From the NCBI RefSeq assembly GCF_030272615.1, contig NC_081414.1, positions 1,677,501 to 1,741,500 on the forward strand: 64,000 nucleotides of DNA, read 5' to 3'. Shown here in pieces: positions 22,885 to 33,948 of the stretch (position 1 is the stretch's first letter; the number at the start of each line of letters is the position of its first letter). The notes under the pieces were generated by a model, which saw only the letters and a list, made by a program, of their open reading frames with translations, was not told where the DNA came from and made no database searches. Position numbers and translations under genes: made by a program. The DNA comes from Cryptomeria japonica. Taxonomy: Eukaryota; Streptophyta; Pinopsida; Cupressales; Cupressaceae.

Positions 22885-23945
22885 TGTTGGTATTTTGGTA
22901 TGGTTTTGTCATTGATGTCAACACCTACTAAAACACTAGCACTTTGGAGATCCAGAAGCATTCACCGGCAAGCAAGTAACTATTGCACAATTACTGGTAT
23001 ATGGTTCACCGACAGGATTTAATGATCACCGACACTTGGAATTATGTGGAAGACACTTGGTAATGTCGAAGACATCTTTTGGACATCTTGTCCTGGAGTT
23101 TTGTTCATTGATATATTCATATTTGCATATTTTCTTTTACTGGCAAATAGGTCCAGGGTTACCTAGGGTTACACTGGAAGGTTTATCTTTTCCAGATAAA
23201 CATGGCACGCTAAGGAAATGATTAATTATTGTTGTAAATGCATTAAGCCAACATGTTCAATCGGTTATTGCATCGGACATTATATTATTTGTAAAATGTT
23301 TTTATTGTAATATCTTGTAGAGACGACCTACTAAAATTGGTCTTAGGTAATGGTATAAATGTAAGATCTTAATTGTAAGATTGAGTGTGGTAATGCGAAA
23401 AAGGATTGTGTGAAGATATATGCGAGATTAAGCAGAGCTATACATGAAGACATCATTTGAAGGTGAAGTTAGTTTTTTGTGAAAGCATATCAGCATTACA
23501 CTGGTACTAAATCCAACATATGAAGATGCTATTTTGTGCAGTACATTCTTATTGGATTTAACCATCCAACTGTAGTCAATGTGACTCCCATTTTATGATT
23601 GAGCAGTGAGCTCTAGGCTGTTGGCCTTTCTGCATGTCCAGACCCCATTTGTGTACACTTACTATCTGCAGTAGTATCATCTGATTGTGGGTAAGGTTTC
23701 CCACCATAGTTTTTCCCCTTACAGGGTTTCCACGTACAAATTGTTGTCATGTGTTGTGGGTGACTTTGTGTTTATGTTTCATGCATTAATCTTTACCGGT
23801 ATAAGCTATTAACTATTAAAACTATCTACCGACATACTTAACTGGTTTACCGGTATTAAGCATTAAGATGGTTAAGTTGTTTTTTGTTTGAAATTAGTTG
23901 ACAACTGATTCACCCCCCCCTCTCAGTTGTCTCCGGGACCTAACA
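22885..23945 (+). repeat. 3' LTR of element B
   Basis: 1061 bp, from TGTTGGTATTTTGG to GGGACCTAACA, aligned throughout with 15801-16866. It differs at several positions per hundred, many of them C/T or G/A. Confidence 0.93.
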
Positions 23946-23950
23946 TTATC

Positions 23951-24031
23951 ATCTATGGGAAACCTTGTCATAGGTTTACCTAAGTTGAAGCAATATCATT
24001 CAGAGGCATGCAAGGGATGTGCCCTAGGTAA
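23951..24031 (+). pseudogene. pol: Element A pol, short piece between B and C
   Basis: Only about 80 bases of A survive here. They read MGNLVIGLPKLKQYHSEACK, then GCALG, the zinc-binding pre-integrase part that continues the HRRLGHLNYRAL of 15800. The last five bases (24027-24031, GGTAA) are the TSD of element C. The frame resumes at 39520 on the far side of C. Confidence 0.85.
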
Positions 24032-24820
24032 TGTTTATGGTGAAAATGGATAACAATAATAACGATATTGAAAGGCTAAATGAATTCAGCCACAAAACCC
24101 TAGCCTAACAACAACAAAGATCCACCATAACATATGAAGATTACCTAAGACAATGCAAATCAAACAAAATCACAAAGATTATACTATCACATGTCCAATA
24201 GGATTTGGATTTCCATTCTTCCTATCTCCATTGATCTTGTTTGATGTATTTGCTCTCAGATTTTATGTGCACAAGAGCTCAACAAAGAACAGAATGTGGT
24301 TGCAAGTAGGATCACATATGCCAAGTAGTCAATTGATCAAGTAGTTAGGTCGTTAGGATGATTGATTAGGGTTTGATAATAAAGGAAGCATGTCCTTATA
24401 TAGAAGACACTATATGAAATGGAGGGATAAGATTGAGAGGTGTAAAAGGAGATCGGCTATGATTAGAGGGTAGGTAAAAGAAATAATAAAATAATGAAAG
24501 GGGTAGGTAGTGTATGAATTAAGAGATGAATGACATGTGTCATGGGTAGAAAAGGTTAATGAATTAATTAAATAAATAAAGATTTATTTAATTAATAGAA
24601 GGAGTGAGATCAATTAAATAAATAAGATATTTATTTAATTTAGGAAAAGGATAATTTAAATAAATAAATGTATTTATTTAAATGAGAAATAAGGCTAGAA
24701 GAGGATAAATGAATTAATTAAATAAATAAAGATTTATTTAATTAATAGAAGAATTAAGCTTAGATAATTAAATAAATAAAATATTTATTTAATTAGACTG
24801 GACAATTTTGGGTGTCTACA
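24032..24820 (-). repeat. 3' LTR of element C
   Basis: 789 bp, TGTTTATGG to GTGTCTACA, same length as the other LTR and differing from it at only a few positions per hundred. On the minus strand it has a TATATAAG box (plus about 24395). The AT-rich half holds AATTAATTAAATAAATAAAG repeats. Confidence 0.92.
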
Positions 24821-24835
24821 TTTTGCCCCTCTTTG
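24821..24835 (-). promoter_or_regulatory. Polypurine tract of element C
   Basis: The minus strand reads AAAGAGGGGCAAAA immediately before the LTR. The same tract stands beside the LTR of element H at 59261-59275. It fixes the minus orientation of C. Confidence 0.85.
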
Positions 24836-25157
24836 AGACAACGTGGCTTGTCGCGTTGTTTCAAAGAAGATAAGATAACTGATACAGAGTTGCCCCAAGA
24901 TGGGAATGATATGCCCCCTTGAGAGATTGGATGAAAATGTCTGAAAAGATCGCAGACAATCTCTCGATAAGAAAGAGAGGCTAGAATGGACTGATTGGAT
25001 AAAGTGATAGAGTCATGGGATAATGAAGGCTGACTTGGGAAACGAGGGCTAGGGCAGTCTATAAGATAGACCACGAGGGAAATACATCCTCATTGTCATC
25101 TACACCTCCAAGAGATTAGAGTGCAGAGAGAAAAAAGAGAAGCAACAGTTAGTATCG

Positions 25158-26328
25158 ATGGCTTTGGTTCATAGATTCGACCGCGTTCGCCGATTCCAGA
25201 GGCCAGCAGAGGCAGAAGAGCTAGTAAGTACCACAAAACCTCCTTGTACTTTGATGCATTTATTGTTGTCATTAATGCATACTAGGTAATGTAATAAATG
25301 CGTGTTTATGTCAGGAAAATGCGTTTGTGTCCAAAAATGTGAATTTGTCTTGTAGGTCAAATCGGCAGTTCTGTGATGAACATACGCTGTCGATTGGATA
25401 AGCTGCTGAGAGGATACACTCAAGCAAGTCCTCTAGGGAAGACTAGGATAGAAAATAAGGCTAGGATTGACAATTCTGTGATAGAACATACGTTCCCAAT
25501 TAGGAAACTACTCAAGATGATTCACTCAAGCAGAGGCCCTAAGATAGGATAGATCAAGGCACTTTGTGATGAACAGTGAGTACCAAGATATAGTACTTTG
25601 TGATGAACAGGGAGTACTAAAATATGAGCAACACTTTGTGATGAACAGTGAGTGCAAATGTGAGGAGCACTTTGTGATGAACAGGGAGTGTCAAACACAT
25701 AGTACTTTGTGATGAACATGGAGTACCACTAGGATAGAAGCAACACTTTGTGATGAACAGTGAGTGTCACTAGGACTGAGATGATTGATTTGTGTGACTG
25801 CAGGAGTATTTGCCTATGCTGGAGTCATGGGAGAGATTCCCATTGACTCAGAGGTTGCGACCTGAGTTGAAAGCCGAGGACCGAGTTGCGATTGAGGCTA
25901 TGGGATTGAGACATATTCTATATGTGCCTGAGTTTCGGGTGAACATGGGATTGCTGACTGCACTGGCGGAGAGGTGGCACTCTGAGACTTGCACTTTTCA
26001 TTTGCCGATGGGAGAGATGACAGTCACCCTGGAGGATGTATACAAGATTCTACGGATACCGATCGATGGGGAGCTAATTCTGTATGATCGAGATGGAGAT
26101 AGGGAGGCCCTGAGATGAGTGTTTCAGGATCTAGGACTAGAGATGAGGGCTGGACACGTGGCATGGGACACGATGACACAGATAGGATTAGCACTACCAG
26201 TAGTATTGGTAGGAGTGATCAGTGGGTTCCTCTGTCTGGATAGGGCGACACAAGGATTGGCTGTAGCCATATGTATTTTGACATCATTGTATCATGACAC
26301 TTATGATTTTGATATATATATGAGATGA
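25158..26328 (+). pseudogene. Plant mobile domain (PMD) gene, two exons, antisense inside element C
   Basis: Exon 1 is 25158-25223: ATG, then MALVHRFDRVRRFQRP and AEAEEL, followed by a perfect donor GTAAGT. The intron runs to 25803, ending in an acceptor (TGTGTGACTGCAG). Exon 2 continues in phase 0 from 25804 and holds the PMD signature: GLRHILYVPEF, MGLLTALAERWHSET, TFHLPMGEMTVTLEDVYKIL. One in-frame TGA at 26116 interrupts it. The frame goes on through IGLALPVVLVGVISGFL to 26328, where low-complexity DNA replaces the rest, so the C-terminal half of the domain is lost. PMD proteins of the MAIN/MAIL family are plant nuclear proteins linked to silencing, and PMD sequences are also known from transposons. 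Here the gene opposes gag and lies beside the 3' LTR. Confidence 0.8.
25556..25770 (+). repeat. Intron minisatellite, core CACTTTGTGATGAACAG
   Basis: Six copies of a unit containing ACTTTGTGATGAACA and (T/G)GAGTRYYA, about 33-43 bases each, with the unit starting near 25560, 25601, 25631, 25669, 25703 and 25744. The array lies entirely within the proposed PMD intron, just before its acceptor. Confidence 0.85.
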
Positions 26329-27734
26329 TTCATCCTTGTGGCAGCTATATGCATGTGTACCTATGTGATGAGATGTTTCATGATGTATGTTTCTATGATA
26401 TGGATGCAAATATGTATATGATGCAATGCAATATTTTTTTTTTTGTTCTTTTATGTTTTATGTGTATGCATGATGCAAATGTGAATGTATGTAATGCAGA
26501 TGAATATGATAATGCAAATGTAAATTGTGCTAACAGGTGTTGTGTGCAGGATGTGATGTAGTTGTAATATCTATATGTATGTATGGAATGCTAACATGTG
26601 ATAATGTAGGTGCAACTACATGAAATGTAAATGTTTTTGGTGTGTCATTATACTCAGTCATGTGACAGCAGGCTACGTGGACTCGAGAAGGATGATGGAA
26701 GTCAATCAAGAAAGTGGGATGGAAGACAGAAGATATGAAAGTGAAAGAGCTTCTTGTGCATTATCATCATTGAGCTTTATTATGGCAAGTAGGTTATGAA
26801 AATCGAGGCATATGTTCGACCCAGAAAGTCGTTGTACCTATTTGCATGGAGATAAGATAGTCACAAATAAGGAATGCCCCAGTTCACACTAGACTCACAG
26901 TGTCCTCATATCCTTGGACAAGTCGTAGCATTACTAAGAGACAATCCACAGACAACAAATACAAATAGGTGACGATACCCCATCCTCGCCTTTCTAGTCA
27001 AAGACATCCTGGAGATAGAATCTCTAGTCAGAGACATCCCGGAAAAGCTAAAAGACATGTCACCAAAAGATAAAATCAAAAGAAAACCAAGACTTGACAC
27101 CAACATCCACTGTAGTCCTCAAGTTTAGTGTCTCTTTTCACTTGTATAAGTCTTATTTGATTGTGGTCACAATGTTTACTTTCACAAAAAGGATAGATAG
27201 CACTGAACCATATGTTCTTTGAGTTTGTTGAAAGATTTGATTTGTTGAAGTCCATTGTTGTTGCTGTCTCATCTGAAACTGACTGAATCCATGAAACCGA
27301 TACTTTATTGCGGAGAAGATGAAACTTTATTGCGGATTGGCGATGCAGATGCTGCTTTATTGCGAATTGTGCGCAGATAGACTGAAGAAAACTGAAAGAA
27401 ACTGTACTCCTCGAAACATGTGATGTTCTTAGTTCCACACCCATCACTAGACGTAGGATTTGCCTTAGCCACAGATAAGATCTGATTTATTATGGATGGA
27501 AAGGGAGGTGAAAAGGGAGGTTTATTATGAATGGTTAACCAATCTTGGGTAGATCAATAACAAGCCATGATGGGAATGGGTATGTTTATTATAAATGAAT
27601 AGGTTGTGAGTGTGTGCAAAGTGAAAGGATGAAAGTGAATCCTAAAGGAGGGAGGAGCAATGTCTCTACGCATGGCACTGGTGACCCAGTTTTCACCATG
27701 GTACTTGCCCAGGGCGCCACCGAAGTGGTTTTCA
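26329..27734. other. Element C non-coding segment downstream of the PMD remnant
   Basis: 26330-26640 is low-complexity sequence built of ATG, TGATG and TATG words, similar in style to 63030-63260 in element H. 26640-27734 holds no convincing ORF. TTTATTGCGGAT and TTTATTGCGAAT words recur near 27305-27367. I see no known function. Confidence 0.5.
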
Positions 27735-27955
27735 CCATTGGACGAAATGTTTTTCTTTACTTTTTTTGATTTTTTCAATTTTTTTTGTGTCACAAGGCAC
27801 CTGTTTGCCAGGTTTTCACCAAGTAATGATTTTTTTTGTTTTATAATTTTTTTTGTATTTTTGAATTTTTTGATTTTTTTTGTATTTTTAAAATTTTTGA
27901 TTTTTTTGTATTGTTTGAAATTTTTGATTTTTTTGTATTTTTTTGAATTAGGATA
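27735..27955. repeat. T-rich simple repeat after the end of pol
   Basis: Repeated TTTTTTGATTTTTTTGTATT units run through this block. On the minus strand they give a Lys/Asn/Phe-rich open frame that I regard as accidental. The block follows directly after the stop of the integrase segment. Confidence 0.75.
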
Positions 27956-27965
27956 TTCCAAAGAG

Positions 27966-28219
27966 CTATGTGTAGAACCTGCGAAGGTGCATGCTGTTGA
28001 TAGGATCCTCCAAAGGTTCACCTTCTGTAGTTGAGAGCTGATATGCCCCAGATCCACATGCTGCTGTAATGATGTAAGGACCAAGCCAGTTTGGTTCGAA
28101 CTTGCCCTTCTTCTCTCTGTCTTGCTGATTTTTGGGATTTTCTCTAAGAACTAAGTCCCCTACCTCAAATGTGTGAGGCTTGACTTTATGATTGTAGCTG
28201 CATTTTCCCTTGACTGAAT
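27966..28219 (-). pseudogene. pol: Element C integrase C-terminal domain
   Basis: The minus strand reads HKVKPHTFEVGDLVLRENP, then FEPNWLGPYIIT, SGAYQLSTTEGE and a stop after LRRFYT. This is the typical C-terminal end of a Ty3/gypsy integrase, whose SH3-like fold binds DNA and helps pick the target. The domain begins at the F1 insertion. After removing F1 and one copy of ATTCA, its frame is continuous with the linker upstream. The zinc-binding and catalytic integrase domains are not found anywhere in C. Confidence 0.85.
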
Positions 28220-28574
28220 TGTCCTGCCCAAAATTTAGGGCAAAAACGGAACAAATTTTTTTTTTTAAAAACATACTAATTAATTAACAAGTTCACTCAC
28301 ATGACAAGCGTTATTGAAATTTCCATAATTAAATTCGAGCTAGTTCTGAGATGAACCAAGCATCGATAGATTGTTAAATATTATTTGCGGAAAACTAACT
28401 AGTTTAATTTTATCTCCACGATATACCTAGTCGTTAAGTTTATTAAATCAATCAAGCTAAAGGAATAGGAGAGAGAAAATTAATTTAATCTCCAATATGA
28501 CTATATAGTCTAATCAACCATTTTTTTTTTTTTATTTCTCTTTATTACTTGCTTCAAATTATAACCAGAATTAT

Positions 28575-28707
28575 ATAAATATATATATATATATTTATAT
28601 ATATATATATATATATATATTTATAATTAAATACTTAATCCAAATTATGACCAGAATTTATATATATACATACATATATATATATATATATCCATATATA
28701 TATATAG

Positions 28708-28739
<32 letters not shown>

Positions 28740-28740
28740 T
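28575..28740. repeat. AT microsatellites
   Basis: Two runs of mainly (AT)n at about 28575-28623 and 28665-28740, with short interruptions, inside F1. F2 has a much shorter run at 46039-46073. Confidence 0.9.
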
Positions 28741-29029
28741 ACATATATTTTAAATATTTTAATTCTAAATCAAAAGCACAATAACTTTCTAAATATTAAT
28801 TCCATATTTCCCCAACCCTAATTAGGGTTCTATTTTCTTATATAAATTTTATCAAATCTAATTAACATATATTTTTTAAAATCCATTTGCCCTAGCCCCA
28901 CCTGGGCTAGGGTTTAACCCATAACTTTTTAACAGACAATTTTTTTTGCTGGGCCGAAGACCCCAAGGCGGCCATGGCTATTTGTTTGTTGCAGGTTACG
29001 GGAGTTGGAGGCGGGGAGAGCCGTGACGC

Positions 29030-29153
29030 CACTGTGTGGGCGCACAGTGGGCGCCGTGGCACCACTGTGTGTCCACACAGTGGCGGCCGCGGCCGTCCAC
29101 TGTGTGTGCACACAGTGGGCGCCGCGCGGCCCTCACTGTGCGTACACACAGTG
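29030..29153. repeat. Array of four 20-bp palindromes in a GC-rich patch
   Basis: Four near-perfect inverted repeats of the form CACTGTGTG..CACACAGTG lie at 29030-29049, 29063-29082, 29098-29117 and 29134-29153, starting every 33-36 bases. The spacers are GC-rich (GGCGCC and GGCGGCCGCGGCC types). The surroundings are very AT-rich. Open frames across the patch on both strands are a by-product of the repeat. Confidence 0.9.
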
Positions 29154-29220
29154 GGGTCCGCATGAACCCAAAAACATTTCCCCATTTTTTTTTTTAAATT
29201 TAATTTATTTTTTTAAAATA

Positions 29221-29596
<376 letters not shown>

Positions 29597-32298
29597 TTAA
29601 GTTTTCTTTTTTTTTTTAATTATTTGTTTCTAATTGTTGATAGAGGAATGAAGCAAATTCAATTGTTAAGCTTTTTAACCAACACTAATTAGAAATACAA
29701 TTTAGAAAAACTTTCCAGGAAAAACAATATACTTCTCCTTAATAGATATATTCATTGTTTTTTTTCAACTAATTAAGCAATAACTTAAAGCATTCTTTTT
29801 TTTTTTAAATACATAAGATCTTTCAGTAAAATAAATTCATATTTTGCCACAAGTAAAATATAGATAAAATTTAAATGAAATCTATTATTTTTCTCCATAA
29901 CACAAAGAAGCTTTTGCATGCAACTCCAAATAACTTTTCTTTTACTAAAAACCAGAAGTAGAAATAAAACAAGCTTTTTTTTTTTTTAACAACTCTAAGA
30001 TATTCTACCAATTTACAAGATGTTTCTTTGTATAGCCACAACAATAAAACTTCAAGTCTATTTTCAAGAATTACAACTTGCTTCTCTTTTCTATGAATGA
30101 GGCATACTTCTATAACAAATTTAAACAAATATCTGCAACTGAATTTAAGTATCTTCAATAATAATCTTCTGTATCTTTTTCATGGTTCCTATTCTCTTTC
30201 TCCTGACTTTCCTGCATAATAGAAAAACACAAATATGACCACGGAGTGCTCACCTCCCAGCCTAGGCTAACTGGTAGCCACCCCCGAGCTCGGAGAACCA
30301 ATTCCTAGACGGGTAACAAACAGGCAAACACATAGAAAGCAATGCAAACAGATATTTCAGACACATTCCCAACTTGGCTTTCACAACACCACACTTTGGT
30401 GATGAACATTTTCAAAGGGTGGTAGTGGACCAATACCCTGAGGAGAACTGCAAGTATGAAATAAACAAGAAGCCACCTCATGGCACAATAAATATATCAA
30501 GAATCTCAACCCCTTATTCCTTATGCCCCCCAAAGGCATTCTAGCCTTATATCCCTCCTTATGACCCCCATTGCACAAACAGGCCATGCAGCAAGGGTCA
30601 CACAAAGATCCCTTGTGATCGCTCTCAAAAGAGAGTCTCTCACTCGAGGGTTGTCACTGCTACCACCCTCAAGATCCTCTTCTCTCCCAAGAGCAAGAGA
30701 TCTTGAGAAAACTCCCAAAACACAACAATTCATAAAGCAAAAATACCAAAAGATTTTCTAACACAAATTTCCAAGAACACAGATTTCTTACACCAACAAC
30801 TTCCAGACATAAATAAGAAGAAGACATTAAAAGAATAACTGAAACCAACCTTAATCTGCCAAAAGGTATTATGATATTTGATGAAGAGCTGCCCAATCCA
30901 CAATCTTTTTCCTTCTACCCTTAATCAATTTTTTTTTTTCCATAACATTATTTTCTTTTCAAATTTTCTTCTGTCTCCAAAAATGGAGAGTGGGTGATTA
31001 CCCTCCAATTCTCAAAAATCTTGCTTAAGAAGCTCCCTCACAGAGTTTTCACAAGATTCTAAAAAAAAACCAAAAAAAGAAGAAGAAAGCAAAAATGCAA
31101 AAAGACTCTCATTCCAAAAGGAAAAATCCTGATTAGATTTAACTTCTAATTTTCAATTTTCGCTCAACTCAAAAAAAACCCATTTTTAAAGCGTTAAAAA
31201 GATCATTATAAAGTAGAAACTTGCCTAAAATTACCCCTAACCCCTAGGTATACCTTATGGGCTTTAGGAAACCCTATTAAACTACCCCTAGGTGTTCATT
31301 TAACCCATTTTAAACCCCTCTGAAGTTTATTTTCGGGTCAAACATAAGTTGACCACCCCAAATATTATATTCCCAAAGTATTTATGACAACACATTATTT
31401 TATTTAAGAAGAACTATATTTAAATACTTTCCCACCAAGAGACAAAATAAAACATTTAAATTTAAATCCACACATGTGTCAAGTGACACAAATAAAACAC
31501 TTTTACAAAAATAAAACATGAAATTGTCTCTTGTGGTTTTTACACAATAAATTTAAATAACACTTTAACACTCATGCAGCATATACTGTTACGAATAAAA
31601 TACAACACAAACGGGGTGTTGTCTCTCCAAATAGACAAAACTTGACTTACGAACATACATAAGTCTAGGTTTGATTCTCCATAATTTCCATGGTCATATG
31701 GTAAATTTCCTGCGCATCTCAATTTACACATTAGTACTTTCAAATATCCACATATAATGTAATTCAAAGGAATAACAATACACATCATCACTTGCATACA
31801 ATTTTCATCTGCACAGATTAAATACATCTTTTATCAAGCAAATTCACATAAGCAGTTTCATCCCAATTCACATAACTTAACCATACATCATAATTCTATA
31901 TTCATAGTAAAGTCCTGCAATTTCAATAATGGCATACCTCCTCTCAAATTTATCCTATTCTAGGATCATCTAGAATTCTGTATCTATAAAACATATAAAT
32001 GAAGCATCCACATTCATAAATGCTACCCAATCACAGAATCATATAAGTTCTTCATCTAGACATAGCTGACATACGTTAAATCAAAATTATCCAATCAATG
32101 GGCCTTTTAGGATTTCAACTTCTTAACACATCAAAAGTACACCACTAGGTGCGATAACTCTATAACTTGGTTCAATTATTTTTCTCACAAACCTATCTGC
32201 CTAACACAGTCCATTCTATTGAATTATAAAGCATTTATTAATAGGTCAAACAAGGTCAACTAAGTAAATCAAAGCTTGGTTTGGGGAAGGCCTTACAA

Positions 32299-33051
32299 TG
32301 AATGATATGTAGCTCGAGTGACTGTCTTCCTTGATGAAGGAACTGAGATAGAATTACTAGCGTGTGGACTACACAAGCCCGTATGCGTGTCACCTAAAGA
32401 AGTTTGGGCATCCTTGATAACAAAGTCCCTCAAGGAAGCTCCATTAAAGGTCCATGATGCATCGCCAGAAGGGAAATGATGTGTGGAACAAGTGGATGAG
32501 TTATGAAGGCTTATGATTGCAAAAAGAAGTGAAAGTATGATAGCATGATGGAGACTTAGGATCAATAAGTATGCTTTTTGACGTAAAATTGTAGAACATT
32601 TGCCCCCAGTTATTTTGATATTAGGGGAGATCAACTCTTGTTCCTTTTCTTTCATAGGATTTTTATCCTTGACTTTGATTTTTGCAGAGTCCAATAGCTT
32701 TTGATTTTGATTTGGGCTAAAGGAATTTTCTTTATTATTGACTTTTAGATTTTTCTTTTCAAAGCTTGATTTGTCATCCCCAATGAGTAAGGGTTTTTCT
32801 AATTCTTGTTGATCCAAGTCTGGGAGAGGAGTGAAAATGGAATGAGCAGATGATATGGTAAAGCTATGTGAGTTCTCAAGTGGGCTGGCGATACACTCAA
32901 TAGATTCTTTGTTGGAACTACTCGTAGGACTATTGATATCAAGAGATGCTTGCACCACTAGAGGAGATTTGCATTCAAACTTAGTAGCCTCAACACTAGG
33001 TGGTTCACACCCAATTCCTTGGCATTGCAAGTTGTTTGTAGGTTGTTCTTA
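32299..33051 (-). pseudogene. Element C linker ORF of unknown function
   Basis: About 245 codons (33030 to 32304) in the same frame as the protease upstream and, across F1, as the integrase C-terminus downstream. Two adjacent TAA codons (33046-33051) separate it from the protease. It is Ser/Asn/Lys-rich, with a strongly hydrophobic stretch at about residues 153-174 (YLLILSLHHAIILSLLFAII) that could cross a membrane. It occupies the place where RT, RNase H and integrase should be, but I see no motif of any of them. Either a deletion left unrelated bridging sequence or a foreign segment replaced pol. Confidence 0.5.
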
Positions 33052-33948
33052 TTAATTGAATGTCTTAGGAGATAGTGGGAGTTGATCAACATGAAAAATA
33101 TACTCACCACATCCCAGGTCTTTAACCTTGAATTTTTCTTTGAGCTCTGTTTGTTTTGATGTAGAAGCTTTCAATGATTCTGGATCCACATATGCTAAAG
33201 ATGGAATAGCCTCTCGATTAGCTGGAATTGTTATTTCTGATTTAGGTCGTAGATTATTGCAATATATGAATGGATTTGGGTCAGCTTTGACGCTCACTTC
33301 AACTCCATTGTGTGGAAACTTGATACATTGATAATATGTAGATGGGACTGCGCTCATTTCATGAATCCAAGGACGTCCCAATAAGATATTGTATGTGAGA
33401 TCCAAGTCTAGGACTTGACAAACCACATCCTTAGTAACTGGCCCAACTCTGAGAGGTAAAGTTATTGTGCCCTTGGATGAACGCTCTTCATCATCATATG
33501 CTTTGATAGTAATTTTGTTTGTAGAATTTACAGCTTTGTCGGAATATCCCAATTGTTTAATAGTGCTCAATGTACAAATGTTTAGACCTGCTCCTCCATC
33601 TATCAGGACTCGTTTTATGCGGTGTTTGTGTATGAAGGCTTCAATGTGTAGTGGTGCATTATGTGGTTGACTTACAGAGGCATCATCAGCTTCTGTGAAT
33701 GTAAGGGAGTGTGGAACAGAAAGGTATCCCACCATGGCTTGAAATTGGTCCACATTCAGATCAGTAGGAACGACAGTGTCTCTCAAGATTTTGTCAAGAA
33801 TGACTTTATGTGTAGGAGATATGCATAGGAGCTCAAGGATGGAGATAAGCGTGGGTGTTTTCCCTAACTGTTCTACAAGGTCATATTCAGGTTTGGTTGA
33901 TGAGGAAGCGATGTTCTTGGCTGGAGCACCTTGCAAAGTGATTTTACC
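33052..33948 (-). pseudogene. pol: Element C retropepsin-type protease
   Basis: The minus strand is open for 294 codons from 33936. The aspartic protease core is HRIKRVLIDGGAGLNI, with the motif DGG in place of the usual D(S/T)G, then LPLRVGPVTKDVVCQVLDLD and YNILLGRPWIHEM. The last is the conserved second half of gypsy-type retropepsins (ILGRPW). The enzyme would cut the gag-pol polyprotein. A TGA just upstream (33947) separates it from gag in the same frame. The sequence is well kept apart from that. Confidence 0.88.

Larger units (their letters stand above)
15801..23945 (+). mobile_element. Element B: Ty1/copia retrotransposon inserted in A
   Basis: An 8.1-kb element with LTRs 15801-16866 and 22885-23945. 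The flanking TSD is imperfect (TTATT at 15796-15800, TTATC at 23946-23950). Order is 5' LTR, degenerate primer-binding site, gag, protease-integrase, an LTR remnant insertion, RT-RNase H, polypurine tract and 3' LTR. A's pre-integrase frame is cut at the left edge and resumes at the right edge. Gag and pol are close in sequence to element D, so B and D belong to one lineage. Confidence 0.92.

Noticed and set aside
27076-27447. 123-codon open frame, minus strand, in element C
   Set aside because: No recognisable domain, no link in frame to gag-pol, and it ends in plain AT-rich DNA.
27554-28084. 176-codon Lys-rich open frame, minus strand
   Set aside because: Most of it is the translation of a T-rich simple repeat. 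Its first part is an out-of-frame reading of the integrase C-terminal region.
28907-29185. Open frames on both strands with repeated CTHSG or HTVG-like units
   Set aside because: They arise from the palindrome array at 29030-29153, which reads open in several frames. No start context, domain or continuation.
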